Source: Pseudomonas sp. BGI-2 (GTDB lineage: Bacteria; Pseudomonadota; Gammaproteobacteria; Pseudomonadales; Pseudomonadaceae). From it: a stretch of DNA of 64,000 nucleotides. The position numbers were made by a program, and so were the translations under genes. The DNA lies in contig NZ_SISB01000016.1 of the NCBI RefSeq assembly GCF_004310295.1, positions 55,561-119,560 on the forward strand, written 5' to 3'. The notes under the pieces are model-generated. The model saw only the letters and a program-made list of their open reading frames with translations, searched no databases and was not told the origin of the DNA. Shown here piece by piece: positions 25,272-34,855 of the stretch. Within the stretch, counting starts at the first letter, position 1, and each line of letters opens with the position of its first letter.

Positions 25272-26519
25272 TTACTCCGGCAGCAGGCTTTCGCCAGCAA
25301 ACAACTCGGCTACCGTCTCACGGCGACGCACTTCAAATGCCTGATCACCGTCCACCAACACTTCAGCGGCACGGCCGCGGGTGTTGTAGTTGGAACTCAT
25401 GACAAACCCGTAGGCACCGGCCGAATGCACGGCCAGCAGGTCGCCTTCTTCCAGGGCCAATTCACGATCCTTGGCCAGGAAGTCGCCGGTTTCGCAGATC
25501 GGGCCGACGATGTCGTAGGCGCGAGCCGCAGTAGCGCGAGGGCGCACGGCGGTGACGTCCATCCAGGCCTGGTACAGCGCCGGACGGATCAGGTCGTTCA
25601 TGGCCGCGTCGACGATGGCGAAGTCTTTGTGTTCGGTGTGCTTGAGGTACTCGACCTGAGTCAGCAGCACGCCGGCGTTGGCCACAATGAAGCGGCCCGG
25701 CTCAAACACTAGCGCCAGGTCACGACCGTCGAGGCGCTCGCGCACGGCTTTGATGTAGTCGGCAGCCAATGGCGGCTCTTCATCGCGATAACGCACGCCC
25801 AAACCACCACCGAGATCGATGTGGCGCAGGTAAATGCCGCAATCGCCGAGGCGGTCGACCAGGCCCAGCAGGCGGTCGAGGGCGTCGATGAAGGGTGGCA
25901 GGGTGGTCAGTTGCGAACCGATGTGGCAATCGACACCGACCACTTCCAGGTTTGGCAGTTGGGCAGCGCGGATGTACACATCTTCGGCGTCGGCGATGGC
26001 GATGCCGAATTTGTTCTCTTTAAGACCGGTGGAAATGTACGGGTGGGTGCCAGCGTCGACATCCGGGTTCACGCGCAGCGAGATCGGCGCACGAACGCCC
26101 AACTCGGCGGCGACGACTTGTAGACGCTCCAGCTCATCGGTGGATTCGACGTTGAAGCAATGGACGCCAACTTCCAGGGCGCGACGCATGTCGTCACGGG
26201 TCTTGCCGACACCGGAGAACACAATCTTGTCGGCGCTGCCGCCAGCGGCCAGTACGCGTTCCAGCTCGCCACGGGAAACGATGTCAAAACCGGCGCCCAA
26301 TCGCGCCAGGACATTCAATACACCCAGGTTGGAGTTGGCCTTGACCGCAAAGCAGACCATGTGCGGCATGCCGGCCAGCGCATCGGCGTAAGCCAGGTAC
26401 TGGGCTTCGATGTGGGCGCGGGAGTAGACGTAGGTCGGTGTGCCAAAGCGCTCGGCGATGGCGGACAGGGCAACACCTTCCGCGAACAGCTCACCGTCAC
26501 GGTAGTTAAAAGCGTCCAT
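25272..26519 (-). CDS. lysA: diaminopimelate decarboxylase
   Basis: A 415-residue PLP enzyme of fold III that makes L-lysine from meso-diaminopimelate. The PLP lysine lies in CFAVKANSN near residue 60, the glycine-rich phosphate loop is DLGGGLGV near 240, and [12 protein letters not shown] with [12 protein letters not shown] near the C-terminus completes the active site across the dimer. It follows lptM after nine bases and precedes dapF after four. Confidence 0.97.
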   Translation of the reverse strand: MDAFNYRDGELFAEGVALSAIAERFGTPTYVYSRAHIEAQYLAYADALAGMPHMVCFAVKANSNLGVLNVLARLGAGFDIVSRGELERVLAAGGSADKIVFSGVGKTRDDMRRALEVGVHCFNVESTDELERLQVVAAELGVRAPISLRVNPDVDAGTHPYISTGLKENKFGIAIADAEDVYIRAAQLPNLEVVGVDCHIGSQLTTLPPFIDALDRLLGLVDRLGDCGIYLRHIDLGGGLGVRYRDEEPPLAADYIKAVRERLDGRDLALVFEPGRFIVANAGVLLTQVEYLKHTEHKDFAIVDAAMNDLIRPALYQAWMDVTAVRPRATAARAYDIVGPICETGDFLAKDRELALEEGDLLAVHSAGAYGFVMSSNYNTRGRAAEVLVDGDQAFEVRRRETVAELFAGESLLPE

Positions 26520-26528
26520 GGCGTTCCC

Positions 26529-26711
26529 TTATTGGTAGACGTCGTGCTTGTGTGCTTTGGACGGCTGCTTTTGCGAGGACTGGGCCTGCTCGGCAGGGTC
26601 TTGGGAATCGTCAGGCAGGTACAGCGGGCCTTTTTGACCACAGGCCGATAATAAGCTGGCAAAAGCGACGAGCGAAGCGAGCGCAGCAAGGGAAGAGATC
26701 AGGCGCTTCAT
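26529..26711 (-). CDS. lptM: LPS translocon maturation chaperone LptM (small lipoprotein)
   Basis: A 60-residue lipoprotein. The signal sequence ends in the lipobox LSAC, with Cys24 followed by GQKGPLYLP, the hallmark of the LptM/YifL family that helps LptD assemble. The remainder is polar and disordered. It is the first gene of the lysA-dapF-xerC operon, a conserved linkage, and is divergent from cyaY. Confidence 0.9.
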   Translation of the reverse strand: MKRLISSLAALASLVAFASLLSACGQKGPLYLPDDSQDPAEQAQSSQKQPSKAHKHDVYQ

Positions 26712-26835
26712 GGCGAAATCCTTGAAAATGCGTTAATTGCGCCAGAGTATACCGGCCACCCGGCAGCTTGCCTATGCGACGGGGCTCCCGTCCGGCGGGG
26801 CTTGGCCTGAGGCCGGCCAGCCAGGTGCAGTCCAT

Positions 26836-26926
26836 TGTGGGAGCGGGCTTGCTCGCGAATGCGGTGGTTCAGTCAACAAACATGTTGGATGTGCTGGCCC
26901 CTTCGCGAGCAAGCCCGCTCCCACAG
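26836..26926. repeat. REPIN (family B) between lptM and cyaY
   Basis: TGTGGGAGCGGGCTTGCTCG... is mirrored by ...CGCGAGCAAGCCCGCTCCCACA. The 328-base gap between the divergent lptM and cyaY genes holds this element and otherwise only promoter sequence. Confidence 0.85.
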
Positions 26927-27040
26927 GTACAGCGCTACCATATCGATATCGACGCTTGGTCGTTATCCTTTGCAATCACCGGGGCTCGCCCGTATCTTGC
27001 GGCGCTTGAGCATGAGTAGACACTTTTTGAGGTTGCCGTA

Positions 27041-27373
27041 ATGAGTTTGACCGAAGCCCGTTTCCACGATCTGGTCGATGCCACCCAGCAGACGCTGGAG
27101 GATGTTTTCGATGAGAGTGACCTGGATATCGATCTGGAGAGCTCCGCCGGTGTGCTCACCGTCAAGTTCGAAAACGGCAGCCAGTTGATCTTCAGCCGCC
27201 AAGAACCGCTGCGTCAGCTGTGGCTCGCGGCCGTGTCCGGTGGTTTCCACTTCGATTACGACGCCGAGAGCGAGCGCTGGATGTGCGACAAGAGCGAAGA
27301 GCAGCTGGGCGAGATGCTTGAGCGCATCGTCAAGCAGCAGGCTGGCGTCGAACTCGATTTCGAAGGCCTGTGA
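27041..27373 (+). CDS. cyaY: iron donor/frataxin protein CyaY
   Basis: A 110-residue bacterial frataxin. It binds iron on an acidic helix (residues about 4-30, FHDLVDATQQTLEDVFDESD) and tunes Fe-S cluster assembly by IscS. The beta-sheet core motifs SQLIFSRQEPLRQLWLA and GGFHFDYD are conserved. The DUF1289 gene starts four bases after its stop. Confidence 0.95.
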   Translation: MSLTEARFHDLVDATQQTLEDVFDESDLDIDLESSAGVLTVKFENGSQLIFSRQEPLRQLWLAAVSGGFHFDYDAESERWMCDKSEEQLGEMLERIVKQQAGVELDFEGL

Positions 27374-27377
27374 GATC

Positions 27378-27596
27378 GTGACGCAGCCGGCACCCGTTCG
27401 TCCGCCCAAGCCGCTCTACAGCAATGTCAGCCCGGCGGTGCCTTCGCCGTGCAGCGGTGTGTGCCGGCTGGACGAGCAGAAGGTCTGCCTGGGGTGTTTT
27501 CGCCATGTCGAAGACATCCGTGAATGGCGCTCGGCGGATGATGATCGCCGGCGGGTCATCTGCGCCCAGGCAGTCCGGCGCAAATCCTGCGCCTGA
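27378..27596 (+). CDS. DUF1289 small cysteine-rich protein
   Basis: A 72-residue protein read from a GTG at 27378, four bases after cyaY and with GAAGG in the cyaY end as ribosome site. The signature CSGVCRLDEQKVCLGCFR carries four cysteines that probably hold a metal or Fe-S cluster, and REW follows as usual for DUF1289. Coupling to frataxin suggests an Fe-S link; this is inference. A REPIN follows within ten bases of the stop. Confidence 0.85.
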   Translation: MTQPAPVRPPKPLYSNVSPAVPSPCSGVCRLDEQKVCLGCFRHVEDIREWRSADDDRRRVICAQAVRRKSCA

Positions 27597-27602
27597 CCCA
27601 AA

Positions 27603-27699
27603 ACCTTGTGGGAGCGGGCTTGCTCGCGAATGCGGTGTATCAGTCGACATCTGATTGACTGTCAAACCGCATTCGCGAGCAAGCCCGCTCCCACAAGGT
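27603..27699. repeat. REPIN (family B) with a perfect 34-base inverted repeat
   Basis: The left arm (27603-27636, core GGGCTTGCTCGCGAATGCGG) and right arm (27666-27699) are exact reverse complements over 34 bases, separated by 29 bases. It follows DUF1289 and could protect the transcript 3' end. Confidence 0.88.
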
Positions 27700-27807
27700 C
27701 TCCTCTGACTCAGCTTGCAATGTCCATATCGGGGCTTGGTCGCCCTGACTTGTATATTTATTGAGCTGTGATAGTGTCCAGAAACGCCTCAACCCATCGA
27801 GGCTCGT

Positions 27808-27842
27808 GAAAACCCCGCCTTTTTCTGGCGGGGTTTTGCTTT
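27808..27842 (+). terminator. intrinsic terminator-like hairpin in the rnk leader
   Basis: AAAACCCCGCC, a T-rich loop, GGCGGGGTTTT, then a pyrimidine-rich run. It ends about 33 bases before the rnk start. It may finish readthrough from DUF1289 or attenuate a transcript starting just upstream. Confidence 0.75.
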
Positions 27843-27874
27843 TTCTGTGCAGAAGAAAGGAGTCTGCCTCTATC

Positions 27875-28285
27875 ATGACCGCACCTTCCATCACCCTTAC
27901 CCGTCTGGACGTGCAACGTCTGGAGCGTCTGATCGACAGCCTGGATGACACGCTGCCGGGCGTTATCGCGCTGCAAACCGAACTGGATCGTGCCGATACC
28001 CTGGTCGGTCACGATGAAGTGCCCGCCGATGTCGTCACCATGAATTCCCGTGTGCATTGCCGCGAAGAAGGCAGTGGCAAGGACTATCACCTGACGTTGG
28101 TTTACCCGAAGGATGCCAACGCCGACGAAGGTAAGATTTCGATTCTGGCGCCAGTTGGCAGCGCGCTGCTCGGCCTCAAGGTTGGCCAGCACATCGACTG
28201 GCCGGCACCGGGTGGCAAGACGTTGAAACTGACCCTGCTGGAAGTTGAATCGCAGCCGGCCGAGGGCGGCCACTTTCCGGAATAA
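27875..28285 (+). CDS. rnk: regulator of nucleoside diphosphate kinase, Rnk
   Basis: A 136-residue GreA/GreB-fold protein. It has a short N-terminal coiled coil (LTRLDVQRLERLIDSL) and the C-terminal GreA-like domain (SILAPVGSALLGLKVGQHIDW). Rnk binds RNA polymerase and affects nucleoside diphosphate kinase and alginate synthesis in Pseudomonas. The ATG at 27875 follows AAAGGAG. Its stop is five bases from the end of the convergent cyaA gene. Confidence 0.94.
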   Translation: MTAPSITLTRLDVQRLERLIDSLDDTLPGVIALQTELDRADTLVGHDEVPADVVTMNSRVHCREEGSGKDYHLTLVYPKDANADEGKISILAPVGSALLGLKVGQHIDWPAPGGKTLKLTLLEVESQPAEGGHFPE

Positions 28286-28290
28286 ATCGC

Positions 28291-31134
28291 TTAGACCTGC
28301 TCGAGCGCCTCATTCAACGCGCGCTCCAGGTCGGCCTTGTAGCGCAAGTACAGATTGCTTGAACTCTGACCATCACCGAGCAGGCCCGACAAATCCAGGT
28401 CGGTGATGTAGCAGCGATAGCGCTCGGTTTCCCGGCGCTGCTCGACGATCTCCTGGGCGACCACGCTGAACAATTGGTCGCCATATTCCAGCTCTGAAAA
28501 CTCCCGTTGATTGCAATACAACGTGACCTGCACCTGTCCCGGCGCGGCTTTGCCGATGATCGCCTGTACGTCGTAGAACGGTTTATCGATCGGGGTTTGC
28601 GGCGCCGGCCGGGCTTCGACGCGACGCGCCCGGCCGGGGCCGGACGGCAATAGCTGGTAATACAACGTGTCCAGATTGAGTGGCTGGGCGGCGTTCATCG
28701 GCAGCAAGGCGTCGCGTCGGTACTGGATCGATTGCAGGAACCGTTGCAGCGGCACCAGCAGGCTTTGCTCGTCGTGATAGGGCAAACGCTGTTGCCACAG
28801 GGCATTGAACTCATCCAATACGTACAGATCAGCCTGCTGTTCGTTGATGCGGTAGAACACCTGAATGCACTCGGGCTGGCCCATGGGCAGGAGCAGCGCC
28901 AGGTCGTGATCTTCCAGTGCCATCGGGTCCAGGTGCAGCGGGCTGTAACTCGCCAGCTCTTCACCCAGGTAATCGAACAGCGCTGGCAGCGTGGCGAGGG
29001 CGACGTGATTGACGTGGCCGGGCACCAGTTCCAGAACGTGATAATGCTGCTGGACCTGAACCAGGTAACGATGATTGAGCTTGCTCAGCAGCAGGTTCTG
29101 CGCGGTATCGAGGACCTCTTCGACCCGCCGGGCGATGAATTGCGCGCGGTTGTGGCAGAAGCAACGAACCCTCAATCTCGGTTGTTGTGGTCCGTCAGGC
29201 AGGTTGTTGAGGTAATCACGCAGGCAGTCGAGCAGGGCGTGAGGGCCGTCGTAGCGGTTGACCAACACTTCGTTCCAGCTGTTGAGCGTGACCTGGTCCA
29301 GGGTCAGCACCAGGTTTTCACGGACACCGGCATAGCTCAGGGAGTCGGTGCGTTCGGTGGTCATCAGGATATTCAGGTCGCGATGGTGCTTGAGCGGATC
29401 GACGCCAACGTTCACCAGAATGAGCACTTCACTCGGCACACTGGCACGCAACAACGGCTCTTCGGCGACCGTTGCCAACGGCAGGGCGATGCTTTGTTGC
29501 AGGCTGCCGAGCAGGTTGAACAGTTCAAATTCGCTCAAGTCGCTGGTGCCGGGGTGCAAGGCGAGACGGGTGCTGCTGTCGATCACGCCGTTGCGGTGGC
29601 ACCAGGTCAGCAGTTCCAGCAGTTGGCGGCTGCGTTTGATCGGCGCGAAATGCTCCCACTCGTGAGCGGTCAGGCTGCCGTTATACAAACCCCACTGGGT
29701 TTGCCCGGGTTCTTTTTTGTTAGGCGCTTGCACCAGGGTCAGGGTGTCTTCGGCCAGGTCCGGAGCGATGCCGGGGTTGATGAACTCGACTTTGTCCGCT
29801 TTGCGCTCAAAGGCTGCATACAGCCGCCGACCCAGCACGTTGAGGTCGCGTTTGTTGATCAGGCTGACGGTTTGCTCGTTGCGGGCGAACTGGGTCAGGA
29901 AGCGGTAGCTGTAGTTGAGCTCGTTGACCAAGGCTCGGCGTTCGGTGCTGACCTGACGGACTTTCCATTGGCTGCGGCTATCGAGCAGCGCCAGTTGCCG
30001 CTGATCCCAATTCCATTCGTGAGCCAGCCGCTCAAGCAGTGAACGTTGCCAGCTTTGGGTGCGACTGCTGCCGGTGAGCTTGCGGTTGACCTTCAGGTAC
30101 AACGCGCGGCGCACCAGTTCCAGGCGCTCCGGCTCAGCACGCGCAGTCAGGTATTCCTCAATGCGTCGGTAAACGACCATGTAGGGGTCGAGTTCGTCCA
30201 GGTCCAGTTGATTGGCGAATACCGCCTGCTTGAAACGCAGGCTCAGGCAGTGAACCTTCGGGTGTTCGCTGGCGTAAACCTCGGTCAGCAGAAGTTTGAG
30301 CACTGACTTGTAGGGCGACTCGATGCCCTTGAACAACTGCCAGAGCCCGGCGCCGATGAATTCGCCTGGAGGGATATAGGCCAGATGCCCCAGGTCCAGC
30401 GCCTCGTCGGCGCGGATGAAACGCTTGGACAGCAGCGTGTGGGTGTAACGGTCGTAGGCGGCTTCTTCGTAGACCGGCACCAGCCACCAGATCGGCGTGC
30501 GACCGGCCAGCCAGATCGCGGTGCGGTAGAACTCATCCAGCAGCAGGTAATGCTGGGTCGTGCCGCAGTCTTCCGAGCTCAATTGCGTATCGCGCTCGCC
30601 GAGCACGAAGCGGGCCGGGTCGATCAGAAAGAAATGCGCCTCGGCGCCCTGGCTGGCGGCCCAGACCTCGAGCAATTGGCACTTTTTACGCAGCTCGGCG
30701 AGTTCGGTCTCGCTCAAGTCCGGTCTATGACAGACCCACACGTCCATGTCGCTCTGATCGGCCTGGGCCAGGGTGCCCAGGCTGCCCATCAGGAACAGCC
30801 CGTGAATCGGTCGCGGCGGGTTACTGCCATGGCGAGGCTTATAGGAGAACGATCGGGTCAGGCGCTGGGCTTCAGCAAGGGCGTTGGCGTCAGGCTCGAA
30901 ATTCGACAGCCCGGCGGGCGTGCTGCCCGATACATAGCCTGGCAACAGCGGGTGATTAACGTGGAAAAACAGCGGCAGTAGCGTCAGCACCGTTTGCTGG
31001 CGGGTCGACAGCCCTTCCATGGCACGGGCCATGCGGCCTTCGTTGAGCTTCAGAAAACGTGCGCGCAGCTGGCTGAGAACCTTACGGTCGATTCCCTCGT
31101 CCAGATCGGGGCGGATTTCATGGGTGCGGGTCAT
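28291..31134 (-). CDS. cyaA: class I adenylate cyclase
   Basis: A 947-residue class I cyclase that makes cAMP from ATP, presumably for Vfr. The nucleotidyltransferase signature is IHGLFLMGSLGTLAQ followed by SDMDVWVCH (residues about 107-131), with the two metal-binding aspartates. The central region contains the conserved RFIRADEALDLGHLA and PPGEFIGAGLWQLFKGIESP. The C-terminal half is the regulatory domain. Length is typical for pseudomonads. It is transcribed alone toward rnk. Confidence 0.96.
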   Translation of the reverse strand: MTRTHEIRPDLDEGIDRKVLSQLRARFLKLNEGRMARAMEGLSTRQQTVLTLLPLFFHVNHPLLPGYVSGSTPAGLSNFEPDANALAEAQRLTRSFSYKPRHGSNPPRPIHGLFLMGSLGTLAQADQSDMDVWVCHRPDLSETELAELRKKCQLLEVWAASQGAEAHFFLIDPARFVLGERDTQLSSEDCGTTQHYLLLDEFYRTAIWLAGRTPIWWLVPVYEEAAYDRYTHTLLSKRFIRADEALDLGHLAYIPPGEFIGAGLWQLFKGIESPYKSVLKLLLTEVYASEHPKVHCLSLRFKQAVFANQLDLDELDPYMVVYRRIEEYLTARAEPERLELVRRALYLKVNRKLTGSSRTQSWQRSLLERLAHEWNWDQRQLALLDSRSQWKVRQVSTERRALVNELNYSYRFLTQFARNEQTVSLINKRDLNVLGRRLYAAFERKADKVEFINPGIAPDLAEDTLTLVQAPNKKEPGQTQWGLYNGSLTAHEWEHFAPIKRSRQLLELLTWCHRNGVIDSSTRLALHPGTSDLSEFELFNLLGSLQQSIALPLATVAEEPLLRASVPSEVLILVNVGVDPLKHHRDLNILMTTERTDSLSYAGVRENLVLTLDQVTLNSWNEVLVNRYDGPHALLDCLRDYLNNLPDGPQQPRLRVRCFCHNRAQFIARRVEEVLDTAQNLLLSKLNHRYLVQVQQHYHVLELVPGHVNHVALATLPALFDYLGEELASYSPLHLDPMALEDHDLALLLPMGQPECIQVFYRINEQQADLYVLDEFNALWQQRLPYHDEQSLLVPLQRFLQSIQYRRDALLPMNAAQPLNLDTLYYQLLPSGPGRARRVEARPAPQTPIDKPFYDVQAIIGKAAPGQVQVTLYCNQREFSELEYGDQLFSVVAQEIVEQRRETERYRCYITDLDLSGLLGDGQSSSNLYLRYKADLERALNEALEQV

Positions 31135-31284
31135 GTCAGCTCAAACCGGCTCGCGAGGCTCGGACGTGGGTGTCTGCGGATGAGGGGCAGTTTAGCGCCT
31201 CGGGCCTGGGACTTTTGCGCTGATTTTGTATTTTTGACGTCAGATTTCTATGGTGCGACGACCGCAGGTTACAAAGTGTGCCCG

Positions 31285-31310
31285 CGGAAATCCCGTAGCA
31301 GGGGTTTCCG
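31285..31310. repeat. stem-loop between cyaA and the TIGR02647 gene
   Basis: CGGAAATCCC and GGGGTTTCCG pair around GTAGCA, just past the stop of the minus-strand TIGR02647 gene. It has no T run, so it is probably not a strong terminator. The rest of the 190-base gap is featureless apart from the cyaA upstream region. Confidence 0.4.
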
Positions 31311-31328
31311 TGGGCGATGCGGTAAAAC

Positions 31329-31574
31329 TCAGGCTGTTTCCTGGACGCTCAGAATCGTCAGAACGGTTTGTACATTTTGCGCGGCGTCACGACCCAGACT
31401 GGTCAGATAACCACCATCAGGCTGGTCGATCAGCTCTTTTTCGTACAGGCGTTGAGCGGCAGCAATGGCTTTCGGTGCAGCGGTCTGATGAATTTTCAAA
31501 CCTTCCTGGGAACTGTCCAGGTTGAAGAGGGCGAGGATTTCCAGTTCGGCAACCAACTCAGGGGTAAGCGACAT
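31329..31574 (-). CDS. TIGR02647 family small protein
   Basis: An 81-residue protein of the conserved gammaproteobacterial family TIGR02647. The pattern (ELVAELEILALFNLDSSQEG, then YEKELIDQPDGGYLTSLGRDAA) looks like a small winged-helix fold, so DNA binding is possible but unproven. It sits upstream of cyaA on the same strand, as in other pseudomonads. Confidence 0.85.
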   Translation of the reverse strand: MSLTPELVAELEILALFNLDSSQEGLKIHQTAAPKAIAAAQRLYEKELIDQPDGGYLTSLGRDAAQNVQTVLTILSVQETA

Positions 31575-31709
31575 AAGGACTCCAGACTTTCTAGGAATTG
31601 GACGACAGCGCCCCTAAGGTGAGCCCACTCGTGCGGCATGTCCAGTGCCTGCATCAGGGTTTTTTCGCCTCGGGAAGCATTCCCCGGTGGGTGGTGCGGC
31701 AGCGGGGTG

Positions 31710-31800
31710 CGTAGGAGCGAGGCTTGCCCGCGAAGAACGATGACACGGTTTGTCTGGAAAAACCTCAGTGCACCCTTCGCGGGCAAGCCTCGCTCCTACG
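31710..31800. repeat. REPIN (family A)
   Basis: CGTAGGAGCGAGGCTTGCCC... and its exact reverse complement form 26-base arms (31710-31735 and 31775-31800). The element fills most of the gap between two minus-strand small genes. Confidence 0.87.
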
Positions 31801-31809
31801 GAATCGGGG

Positions 31810-32094
31810 TTACTTCTTTTCCGGCGGCAGCTCTGGCAGCGCACGCAACGCTGTTTCGTACCATTCGGTATTGAACGCGCGGTCTTCTTCTAGGATCGCG
31901 TCGATTTCCACCGCCAACACGTGGGCCATCAGGTTGAGGATTTCTTCACGCTCGTAACCCACCAGGGTCAGCTTGTTGAAAGTGGCCTTGGCCGCTGGCG
32001 GGTTGTCGCTTTCGATCTGGTTTTCGATGGCTTCGATCAGGGTGGTTTCGGTGAATTCTTCTTCGTCGCTATCGATGTCGGTTGGCTCGCTCAT
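31810..32094 (-). CDS. conserved hypothetical protein
   Basis: A 94-residue acidic protein. An Asp/Glu-rich N-terminus is followed by two helices (AAKATFNKLTLVGYEREE and LNLMAHVLAVEIDAILEE). The second pattern resembles small helical proteins seen beside SEC-C or DUF1841 genes, but I do not recognise a named family. GGAG lies upstream of the ATG. Reading frame and codon bias are those of a real gene, and a gene stands here in related genomes as I recall them. Confidence 0.75.
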   Translation of the reverse strand: MSEPTDIDSDEEEFTETTLIEAIENQIESDNPPAAKATFNKLTLVGYEREEILNLMAHVLAVEIDAILEEDRAFNTEWYETALRALPELPPEKK

Positions 32095-32219
32095 GGCAGG
32101 CTCCTCAAGTTTAAGGCGGCCAGTTTACCTGCATTCAGCGCTGTGATGCTGCTGGCAGAAATCGCCTCGGCGTTCTATAAACAGGCACTGCCAACCCCGC
32201 ACGGCCTGGAGGCTATGTG

Positions 32220-32879
32220 ATGCTCAAGCTTTATGGATTCTCTGTCAGTAACTACTACAACATGGTCAAGCTGGCGCTGCTGGAGAAGGGCGTGCCGTTC
32301 GAAGAAGTACCGTTTTACGCGGGCACGAGTTCGGAAGCGTTGGCCATCAGCCCGCGCGGAAAGGTGCCGGTCTTGCGCACCGAGCAAGGTTTCATCAACG
32401 AAACTGCGGTGATCCTCGAGTACATCGAACAAAGCCAGAAAGGCACTCCACTGTTGCCGAGCGACCCGTTTGAGCGGGCGCAGGTGTTGGCGCTGGCCAA
32501 GGAAATCGAGCTGTATATCGAGTTGCCGGGTCGCGCCTGTTACCCCGCGGCGTTTTTCGGCATGCAGGTGCCGGAGGCGATCAAAGACAAGACCAAGGCC
32601 GAGCTGTTGGCGGGCTTTGCCGCGTTGGGCAGGCATGGCAAGTTCGCCCCTTATGTGGCGGGCGACAGTCTGAGCATTGCAGATCTGTATTTCTTGTATA
32701 GCGTGCCGTTGGCCTGTGCGGTAGGGAAGAAGCTGTTCGATATCGATTTGTTGGCTGAGATACCGGCGGCCAAGGCGCTGCTGGAACGTCTGGAGCAGAG
32801 CCCGAACGTGCAGCGGATTGCGGCGGACAAGGAGGCGGCGATGCCGGCGTTTATGGCGATGATCGCGTCCAAGAAGTAG
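32220..32879 (+). CDS. glutathione S-transferase family protein
   Basis: A 219-residue two-domain GST. The thioredoxin-like N-terminal domain has the conserved cis-proline motif KVPVLRTEQG and glutathione-binding NETAVILEYIE; SNYYNMVKLALLEKG is the first strand and helix. The helical C-terminal domain ends with the folding motif GDSLSIADLYFLY. The substrate is unknown. The ATG at 32220 has GGAGG seven bases upstream. It is monocistronic, divergent from the 94-residue gene and followed by a REPIN. Confidence 0.9.
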   Translation: MLKLYGFSVSNYYNMVKLALLEKGVPFEEVPFYAGTSSEALAISPRGKVPVLRTEQGFINETAVILEYIEQSQKGTPLLPSDPFERAQVLALAKEIELYIELPGRACYPAAFFGMQVPEAIKDKTKAELLAGFAALGRHGKFAPYVAGDSLSIADLYFLYSVPLACAVGKKLFDIDLLAEIPAAKALLERLEQSPNVQRIAADKEAAMPAFMAMIASKK

Positions 32880-32903
32880 GTTTTGTAGCGTTCTGAAGTC
32901 AGT

Positions 32904-32996
32904 CTTCGCGGGCAAGCCTCGCTCCTACGGGATTTGTGTCGTCCTGCAATTTCGCGAACGATACAAAACCTGTAGGAGCGAGGCTTGCCCGCGAAG
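32904..32996. repeat. REPIN (family A) between the GST gene and argH
   Basis: CTTCGCGGGCAAGCCTCGC... mirrored by ...GCGAGGCTTGCCCGCGAAG. It lies between the convergent GST and argH genes and ends three bases before the argH stop. Confidence 0.87.
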
Positions 32997-32999
32997 CTT

Positions 33000-34394
33000 T
33001 TAGCGGCTGGCGAGTAAGGCTTGACCGCGAGCCACAGCCTTCTTGACCTGCGCCGGCGCAGTGCCGCCGATATGGTCACGGGCGTTCACCGAGCCTTCCA
33101 GGGTCAGTACGGCAAACACGTCCTGATCGATCTGGTCGCTGAACTTGCGCAGCTCCTCCAGGCTCATTTCCGCCAGGTCTTTACCGCTTTCCACGCCGTA
33201 CTTCACGGCATGGCCGACGATTTCGTGGCAGTCACGGAACGGCAGGCCACGGCGTACCAGGTAGTCAGCCAGGTCGGTCGCGGTGGAGAAACCACGCAGC
33301 GCCGCTTCGCGCATCATCGCGTGCTTGGGCTTGATCGCCGGGATCATGTCGGCGAAGGCCCGCAGCGAGTCGCGCAAGGTGTCGGCGGCGTCGAACAGCG
33401 GTTCCTTGTCTTCCTGGTTATCCTTGTTGTAGGCCAATGGCTGGCCTTTCATCAAGGTCAGCAGGCCCATCAGCGCGCCGAAGACGCGGCCGGTCTTGCC
33501 ACGCACCAGCTCTGGCACGTCCGGGTTTTTCTTTTGCGGCATGATCGAGCTGCCGGTGCAGAAACGGTCCGGCAGATCGATGAACTGGAACTGCGCGCTG
33601 GTCCACAGCACCAGCTCTTCGGAGAAGCGCGACAAGTGCATCATCGCGATGCTCGCGGCCGAGCAGAATTCAATGGCGAAGTCGCGATCGGAAACGTTGT
33701 CCAGCGAGTTTCCGCCGACCGCATCGAAGCCCAGCAGTTGAGCGGTGTATTCGCGGTCGATCGGGTAAGTGGTGCCAGCCAGCGCGGCGCTGCCCAGGGG
33801 CATGCGGTTAGTGCGCTTGCGGCAGTCCACCAAGCGCTCGTAGTCGCGGCTGAGCATTTCGAACCAAGCCAGCATGTGGTGCCCGAAGGTCACCGGCTGT
33901 GCGGTTTGCAGGTGGGTGAAACCCGGCATGATGCTGCCGGCTTCGCGCTCGGCCTGCTCCAGCAAGCCTTTTTGCAGGCGGGTTATTTCTGCAAGGATCA
34001 GGTCGATCTCGTCACGCAGCCACAGGCGGATGTCGGTAGCGACCTGGTCGTTGCGGCTGCGACCGGTGTGCAGCTTTTTACCGGTCACGCCGATGCGGTC
34101 GGTCAGGCGCGCCTCGATGTTCATGTGCACGTCTTCGAGGTCGATGCGCCAGTCGAACTGACCGGCCTCGATTTCACCCTGGATGGTCTTCAGGCCATCG
34201 GTGATGCTGTCGCGCTCGGCATCGGTCAGCACGCCGACCTTGGCCAGCATCGTGGCGTGGGCGATCGAGCCCATGATGTCGTGGCGATACAGGCGCTGGT
34301 CGAAAGTGACGGAGGCGGTGAAGCGGGCGACGAAGGCGTCGACGGGTTCACTGAAGCGGCCGCCCCAGGACTGATTGGTCTTGTCAGTGCTCAT
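33000..34394 (-). CDS. argH: argininosuccinate lyase
   Basis: A 464-residue enzyme of the fumarase/aspartase superfamily that splits argininosuccinate into arginine and fumarate. The signature [12 protein letters not shown] with its catalytic serine lies near residue 286, and [12 protein letters not shown] is near 115. The start at 34394 ([14 protein letters not shown]) fits the family; the longer frame adds 23 residues without support. It is divergent from algR, the conserved Pseudomonas order. Confidence 0.97.
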   Translation of the reverse strand: MSTDKTNQSWGGRFSEPVDAFVARFTASVTFDQRLYRHDIMGSIAHATMLAKVGVLTDAERDSITDGLKTIQGEIEAGQFDWRIDLEDVHMNIEARLTDRIGVTGKKLHTGRSRNDQVATDIRLWLRDEIDLILAEITRLQKGLLEQAEREAGSIMPGFTHLQTAQPVTFGHHMLAWFEMLSRDYERLVDCRKRTNRMPLGSAALAGTTYPIDREYTAQLLGFDAVGGNSLDNVSDRDFAIEFCSAASIAMMHLSRFSEELVLWTSAQFQFIDLPDRFCTGSSIMPQKKNPDVPELVRGKTGRVFGALMGLLTLMKGQPLAYNKDNQEDKEPLFDAADTLRDSLRAFADMIPAIKPKHAMMREAALRGFSTATDLADYLVRRGLPFRDCHEIVGHAVKYGVESGKDLAEMSLEELRKFSDQIDQDVFAVLTLEGSVNARDHIGGTAPAQVKKAVARGQALLASR

Positions 34395-34855
34395 GAATTC
34401 GCTCGTATCGGCTGGAGAAAAAATGACGGTGGAAGCTGTCGCGGATAATAACAGGGTTGCCAATCCTGTCGCTGACGCTGGTCGACAGGTTTTTTTCCCG
34501 GGGCGCGGTCCATACTCAGGACACGCCTTGTGGGAAATTGCGCAACGATATTTTTCAATTGAGCAATATCATCCCGGCAACCGTCTACAGTTGGACAATA
34601 GGATCAGCGCACTTCCCGGCGCTGCGGCTGACTATAAGAAGAGGGGGTGTTCATATTGTGTATCGGCAAACCCTACGGCGATACCTCGCTCACGCGGGCC
34701 AGAGCCTCCAATCACTCGACAGATGAAAATTTAGCCGCCGGTCTCGCGGCACTTTTTGGCCCTCGCGCTAGTCTTAGCGTGGATCGCGGTGACGGACGTC
34801 ACTTCACCTGTCTACGCTATCCTTGTGCGAGACTCACGCAGGAATCCAGCGCAAT
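34395..34855. other. argH-algR intergenic region without a fimS/algZ gene
   Basis: These 461 bases separate divergent argH and algR. In P. aeruginosa a sensor gene (fimS/algZ) stands here; no frame long enough exists in this window. The segment is AT-richer than its flanks. One dyad, GTGACG-GA-CGTCAC (34789-34802), lies 54 bases before algR and just ahead of a weak -10 (TATCCT), so it may be regulatory. Confidence 0.7.

Noticed and set aside
34395..34855. Short fimS/algZ remnant between argH and algR
   Set aside because: The short frames here do not resemble a histidine kinase and lack H-box or ATP-lid motifs.
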